A stretch of 64,000 nt of DNA, taken from positions 372,001 to 436,000 of the forward strand of contig NZ_JAINVF010000003.1 of NCBI RefSeq assembly GCF_020400585.1. The letters are read 5' to 3'. The notes under the pieces are model-generated. The model saw only the letters and a program-made list of their open reading frames with translations. It searched no databases and was not told the origin of the DNA. The stretch comes from Streptomyces sp. NK08204. Its GTDB lineage: Bacteria > Actinomycetota > Actinomycetes > Streptomycetales > Streptomycetaceae. The translations under genes and the position numbers were made by a program. Positions 58,669-64,000 of this stretch are shown in pieces (the first letter of the stretch is position 1; each line of letters opens with the position of its first letter).

Positions 58669-59142
58669 GTGCCCCGCATCCTGGCCAACGCCCCGATCAT
58701 GATTCTCAACGGGCCCAACCTGAACCTGCTCGGTCAGCGTCAGCCGGAGATCTACGGCAAGGACACACTCGCCGACGTCGAGGCGATGTGCGCCAAGGCG
58801 GCGGCTGCGCACGGCGGCACCGTCGACTTCCGGCAGTCCAACCACGAGGGTGAGCTGGTCGACTGGATCCACGAGGCGCGGCTGGGCCACTGCGGGATCG
58901 TCATCAATCCCGGCGCCTACTCCCACACGTCGGTCGCGATTCTGGACGCACTCAACACCTGCGACGACATGCCCGTGCTGGAGGTGCACATCTCCAACAT
59001 CCATCGGCGTGAGTCGTTCCGGCACCACTCGTACGTCTCGCTGCGCGCCGACGGTGTCATCGCGGGCTGCGGGGTGCAGGGGTACGTGTTCGGCGTGGAG
59101 CGTGTCGCCGCCCTGCTGGGCGCGGCGCAGGCGGACGCCTGA
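58669..59142 (+). CDS. aroQ: 3-dehydroquinate dehydratase, type II
   Basis: This is a 157-aa dodecameric-type enzyme converting 3-dehydroquinate to 3-dehydroshikimate, used in the shikimate pathway or quinate breakdown. Motifs are [19 protein letters not shown] (catalytic Tyr and Arg of the lid), [34 protein letters not shown] and [20 protein letters not shown] (catalytic His). The GTG at 58669 has a GGAGGAA ribosome-binding site. It stands apart from other aro genes, next to a divergent MHS transporter, which hints at a catabolic role. Confidence 0.95.
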   Translation: MPRILANAPIMILNGPNLNLLGQRQPEIYGKDTLADVEAMCAKAAAAHGGTVDFRQSNHEGELVDWIHEARLGHCGIVINPGAYSHTSVAILDALNTCDDMPVLEVHISNIHRRESFRHHSYVSLRADGVIAGCGVQGYVFGVERVAALLGAAQADA

Positions 59143-59412
59143 CAAACTCCCGCCAGCCCGCCGCAGGCGCCGGCCCCACGATCCGCCGCAGCAGTCGGTG
59201 AGCTCGTAGCCCGCCAGTGGCAGCCGGCGTCGCATCGGTCCCTGCCTGGGCCGCCGGACGGGGGCGGGCGAGAAGGCCGGCCCGCACCGCGCAGGAGCCG
59301 TCGTCCTGTGCGGTGCTGCCTCTGGTCGACCCCACGTCGCCGGTCGGGAGGCGCGCACGCCCGCACGTGCGAAGCGTTCACACGGGGCGCGGGACGTGCG
59401 GCGACCGGCGCG

Positions 59413-60069
59413 TCACCATCCGCGCGCGTGCCACTCCGGAAGATGGGGCCGCTCCGCGCCCAGCGTGGTGTCGTTGCCATGTCCGGGGTAGACCCACGTC
59501 TCGTCCGGCAGCACGTCGAAGATCTTGGTCTCGACGTCGTGGATCAGGCTGGCGAACGCCTTCGGGTCCCTGCGCGTGTTGCCGACGCCGCCCGGGAAGA
59601 GGCAGTCGCCGGTGAAGACGTGCGGGTGGCCGTGCGGGTCGTCGTACACCAGAGCGATGGAGCCGGGGGTGTGCCCGACGAGGTGGCGCGCGGTGAGTTC
59701 CACGCGCCCGACCCTGATGGTGTCGCCGTCGTCGACCAGGACGTCGGTGGGCACCGGGATGCCGGCGGCGTCCTCGCGGCCCGCGTAGGTGCGCGCGCCC
59801 GTGGCGGCGACCACCTCGGCCAGCGCCTGCCAGTGGTCGCCGTGCTGGTGTGTGGTGACGACGGACGCGATGCCGTCGTCACCGATCATGTTCAGGAGTG
59901 TCTTCGCCTCGTTGGCGGCGTCGATCAGGAGCTGCTCGTCGGTGGCCCGGCAGCGCAGCAGATAGGCGTTGTTGTCCATCGGGCCGACCGCGATCTTGGT
60001 GATCATCAGGTCCTTCAGCTCGTGGACGTCCGCCGGTCCGCCGACCTTGACCTCTCCGCTGTACGTCAT
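59413..60069 (-). CDS. MBL-fold metallo-hydrolase (glyoxalase II-like)
   Basis: This is a 218-aa cytoplasmic hydrolase. The metal motif THQHGDHW (H74, H76, D78, H79) is followed by HTPGS, TGDCLFPGGVG and YPGHGNDTT, all typical of glyoxalase II/hydroxyacyl-thiol hydrolases. In mycothiol-using actinomycetes the likely substrates are acyl-mycothiol or similar thioesters. The ATG at 60069 is chosen by homology (MTYSGEVKVGGPADVHEL). It lies 44 nt downstream of the isomerase-like gene on the same strand, which fits thiol-dependent detoxification. The 270 bases between aroQ and this gene hold nothing recognised. Confidence 0.9.
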   Translation of the reverse strand: MTYSGEVKVGGPADVHELKDLMITKIAVGPMDNNAYLLRCRATDEQLLIDAANEAKTLLNMIGDDGIASVVTTHQHGDHWQALAEVVAATGARTYAGREDAAGIPVPTDVLVDDGDTIRVGRVELTARHLVGHTPGSIALVYDDPHGHPHVFTGDCLFPGGVGNTRRDPKAFASLIHDVETKIFDVLPDETWVYPGHGNDTTLGAERPHLPEWHARGW

Positions 60070-60113
60070 GGCTGTCAGCCTATAGCGGGAGGGCCTTGCG
60101 GAACATGATCGCC

Positions 60114-60800
60114 CTACAGAGGGGGAAGCTTCGGAAGCGCTCCGCCCTGCACCTCCAGCTCCGCTCCGTCGCGCCGCCCGGAGAGCCAGCCGAGCAGGTC
60201 TGCCGGCCGGCCGATGACGGTGACCTCGGGCTCGGCCGCCTCGCGTCCCGTGCTCCACGCGCGCGTGCCGTCCGTGACGCGCGTCGCCGGGATGTCGTGG
60301 TTCCCGAAGAACCGCTGCGTCAGGAAGTCGATCTCCCGTTCCGTGAATTCTCCGGACAGGTCCTCCAGCTCGTAGCCCACCCCGAGGTCGACGTGGTGCA
60401 GGTCGACCTCGACCCAGCGCCGGAACGGCACCCGGGCTGCGGAGTCGGTCACCCCGTTGCGCAGTTCCACCGTGCGTGTCCAGTCCGCGGGCTCGGCCCC
60501 CGCCTCCTGGAAGCGGGCCGCGCTCTCACGGACGTCGGCGAGCTGGACATCGAGGGGGCGCGGGGCGTCCCGCTCGATGTCGGCGTTCCGCGCCTCGGCG
60601 CTCGCGTACATGGGACGGCCCTGAAGGACGTTCACGAGAGCGTCGGCATTACGGGCGATGTGCGCGAGGAGGTGTCCGCGGCTCCAGCCCGGAAGCCGTG
60701 ACGGCGCGGCGAGCGACGCGTTGTCCAGTTCGGCGGCGGCGGTGAGCAGCCGTTCCGTCGCGTCGCGTACACAGGCCAGGTCATGAGCGTGATCAATCAT
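60114..60800 (-). CDS. maleylpyruvate isomerase family / mycothiol-dependent (DinB-like) protein
   Basis: This is a 228-aa protein of the MDMPI N-terminal (DinB-like four-helix) family. LPGWSRGHLLAHIARNADALVNVL (about 42-65) carries the conserved His of the metal site, and FRRWVEVDLHHVDLGVGYE supplies further His/Asp ligands. The C-terminal domain includes GRPADLLGWLSGR. Members are mycothiol-dependent isomerases or S-transferases. The ATG at 60800 is chosen because upstream codons lack homology. It is likely cotranscribed with the MBL hydrolase. Confidence 0.9.
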   Translation of the reverse strand: MIDHAHDLACVRDATERLLTAAAELDNASLAAPSRLPGWSRGHLLAHIARNADALVNVLQGRPMYASAEARNADIERDAPRPLDVQLADVRESAARFQEAGAEPADWTRTVELRNGVTDSAARVPFRRWVEVDLHHVDLGVGYELEDLSGEFTEREIDFLTQRFFGNHDIPATRVTDGTRAWSTGREAAEPEVTVIGRPADLLGWLSGRRDGAELEVQGGALPKLPPL

Positions 60801-60945
60801 GCGCCCGACCCTAGCCGCGCCACACCTTCGGGTGAAGCTGGTGAACCGCGTCCGCAATTCGAATGCGCGTGCTATATGGTCGGGTGTGGCGTCGGGCATG
60901 CTGGATGGCCGGGGGGTGTTATGCAACCGGGAAATCCGACCGGCG

Positions 60946-60968
60946 TTGTCAGTGGCTCCCCCTAGTCT
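60946..60968 (+). promoter_or_regulatory. DNA-damage (RecA-NDp/PafBC-type) promoter of uvrA
   Basis: TTGTCAGTG (60946-60954), 8-nt spacer, TAGTCT (60963-60968): a full match to TTGTCRGTG-N8-TANNNT. It predicts a start near 60975 and a leader of about 50 nt. Confidence 0.8.
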
Positions 60969-61024
60969 GAAGAAGCACGGGGGCCTCGCCCCTGTCACTT
61001 CTCTCAAGAAAGGTGCGGACCGGC

Positions 61025-64000
<2,976 letters not shown>

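Noticed and set aside
60840..60945. LexA (SOS) box upstream of uvrA
   Set aside because: The short TTCGAAT/GTGC pattern lacks the GAAC-N4-GTTC dyad; the PafBC-type motif explains the promoter better.

Overview
The window is chromosomal DNA from a high-GC actinomycete, almost certainly a Streptomyces. The evidence is the strong GC bias at third codon positions, many GTG starts, GTGA-coupled gene pairs, a WhiJ-type XRE/DUF5753 + DUF397 + ATP-binding module, and a housekeeping gene order (ANTAR regulator, liv operon, polA, rpsA, coaE, uvrB, uvrA) that matches my memory of the S. coelicolor core chromosome. No search was run, so species-level statements are inference. No rRNA, tRNA or CRISPR array was seen.

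Layout. 0-6.5 kb: an ANTAR response regulator converges on a complete branched-chain amino acid ABC importer (livK-H-M-G-F). 6.8-10.8 kb: a coupled membrane protein/lipoprotein pair, a PaaI-type thioesterase and a YdeP-type molybdopterin oxidoreductase, all on the minus strand. 10.9-16.4 kb: polA, a small unknown protein and a secreted lytic transglycosylase. 16.7-24.9 kb: hrpB helicase, a methyltransferase, rpsA with a classic promoter and a long leader, a PAC2 protein, coaE, a TPR protein and a small membrane protein. 25-30 kb: a methyltransferase, an S4 RNA-binding protein, uracil-DNA glycosylase, a GNAT-RidA pair and a P450. 30-33.4 kb: a WhiJ-like regulatory module. 33.5-40 kb: a MocR regulator facing an AhpD-like protein, an orphan GltD, a DUF2293 protein, a P-loop-less uridine-kinase-like protein and CorA. 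40.3-45 kb: a copper-handling patch (His-rich DUF6153-like protein, DUF305 lipoprotein, Csp copper-storage protein) between methyltransferase genes, with a decayed multicopper oxidase. 45-50 kb: psuK-psuG, a VOC protein, ogt, an IS110 remnant and a glycerophosphodiesterase. 50-57 kb: an MHYT protein, uvrB, then terD, a TerD/FtsK-like fusion and terC. 57-64 kb: an MFS transporter, aroQ, an MBL-fold hydrolase, a mycothiol-dependent isomerase-like protein and uvrA (runs off the end).

The most interesting signal is regulatory. Five scattered genes (polA, ogt, uvrB, uvrA and terD) carry, at the promoter position, the bipartite motif TTGTCRGTG-N8-TANNNT or a one-mismatch version. This is the actinobacterial LexA-independent DNA-damage promoter (RecA-NDp, activated by PafBC). 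In polA, uvrB and ogt the motif places the transcription start on or next to the start codon, so these mRNAs are probably leaderless. The copy upstream of terD suggests that the TerD - TerD/FtsK-like - TerC cluster just downstream of uvrB responds to DNA damage. I am not aware of a description of that link.

Other points of interest are a G-run block directly upstream of the uracil-DNA glycosylase gene, a structured rpsA leader, a degraded duplicate of the psuK 3' end, several short tandem repeats, and remnants of multicopper oxidase, DUF899 and IS110 genes.
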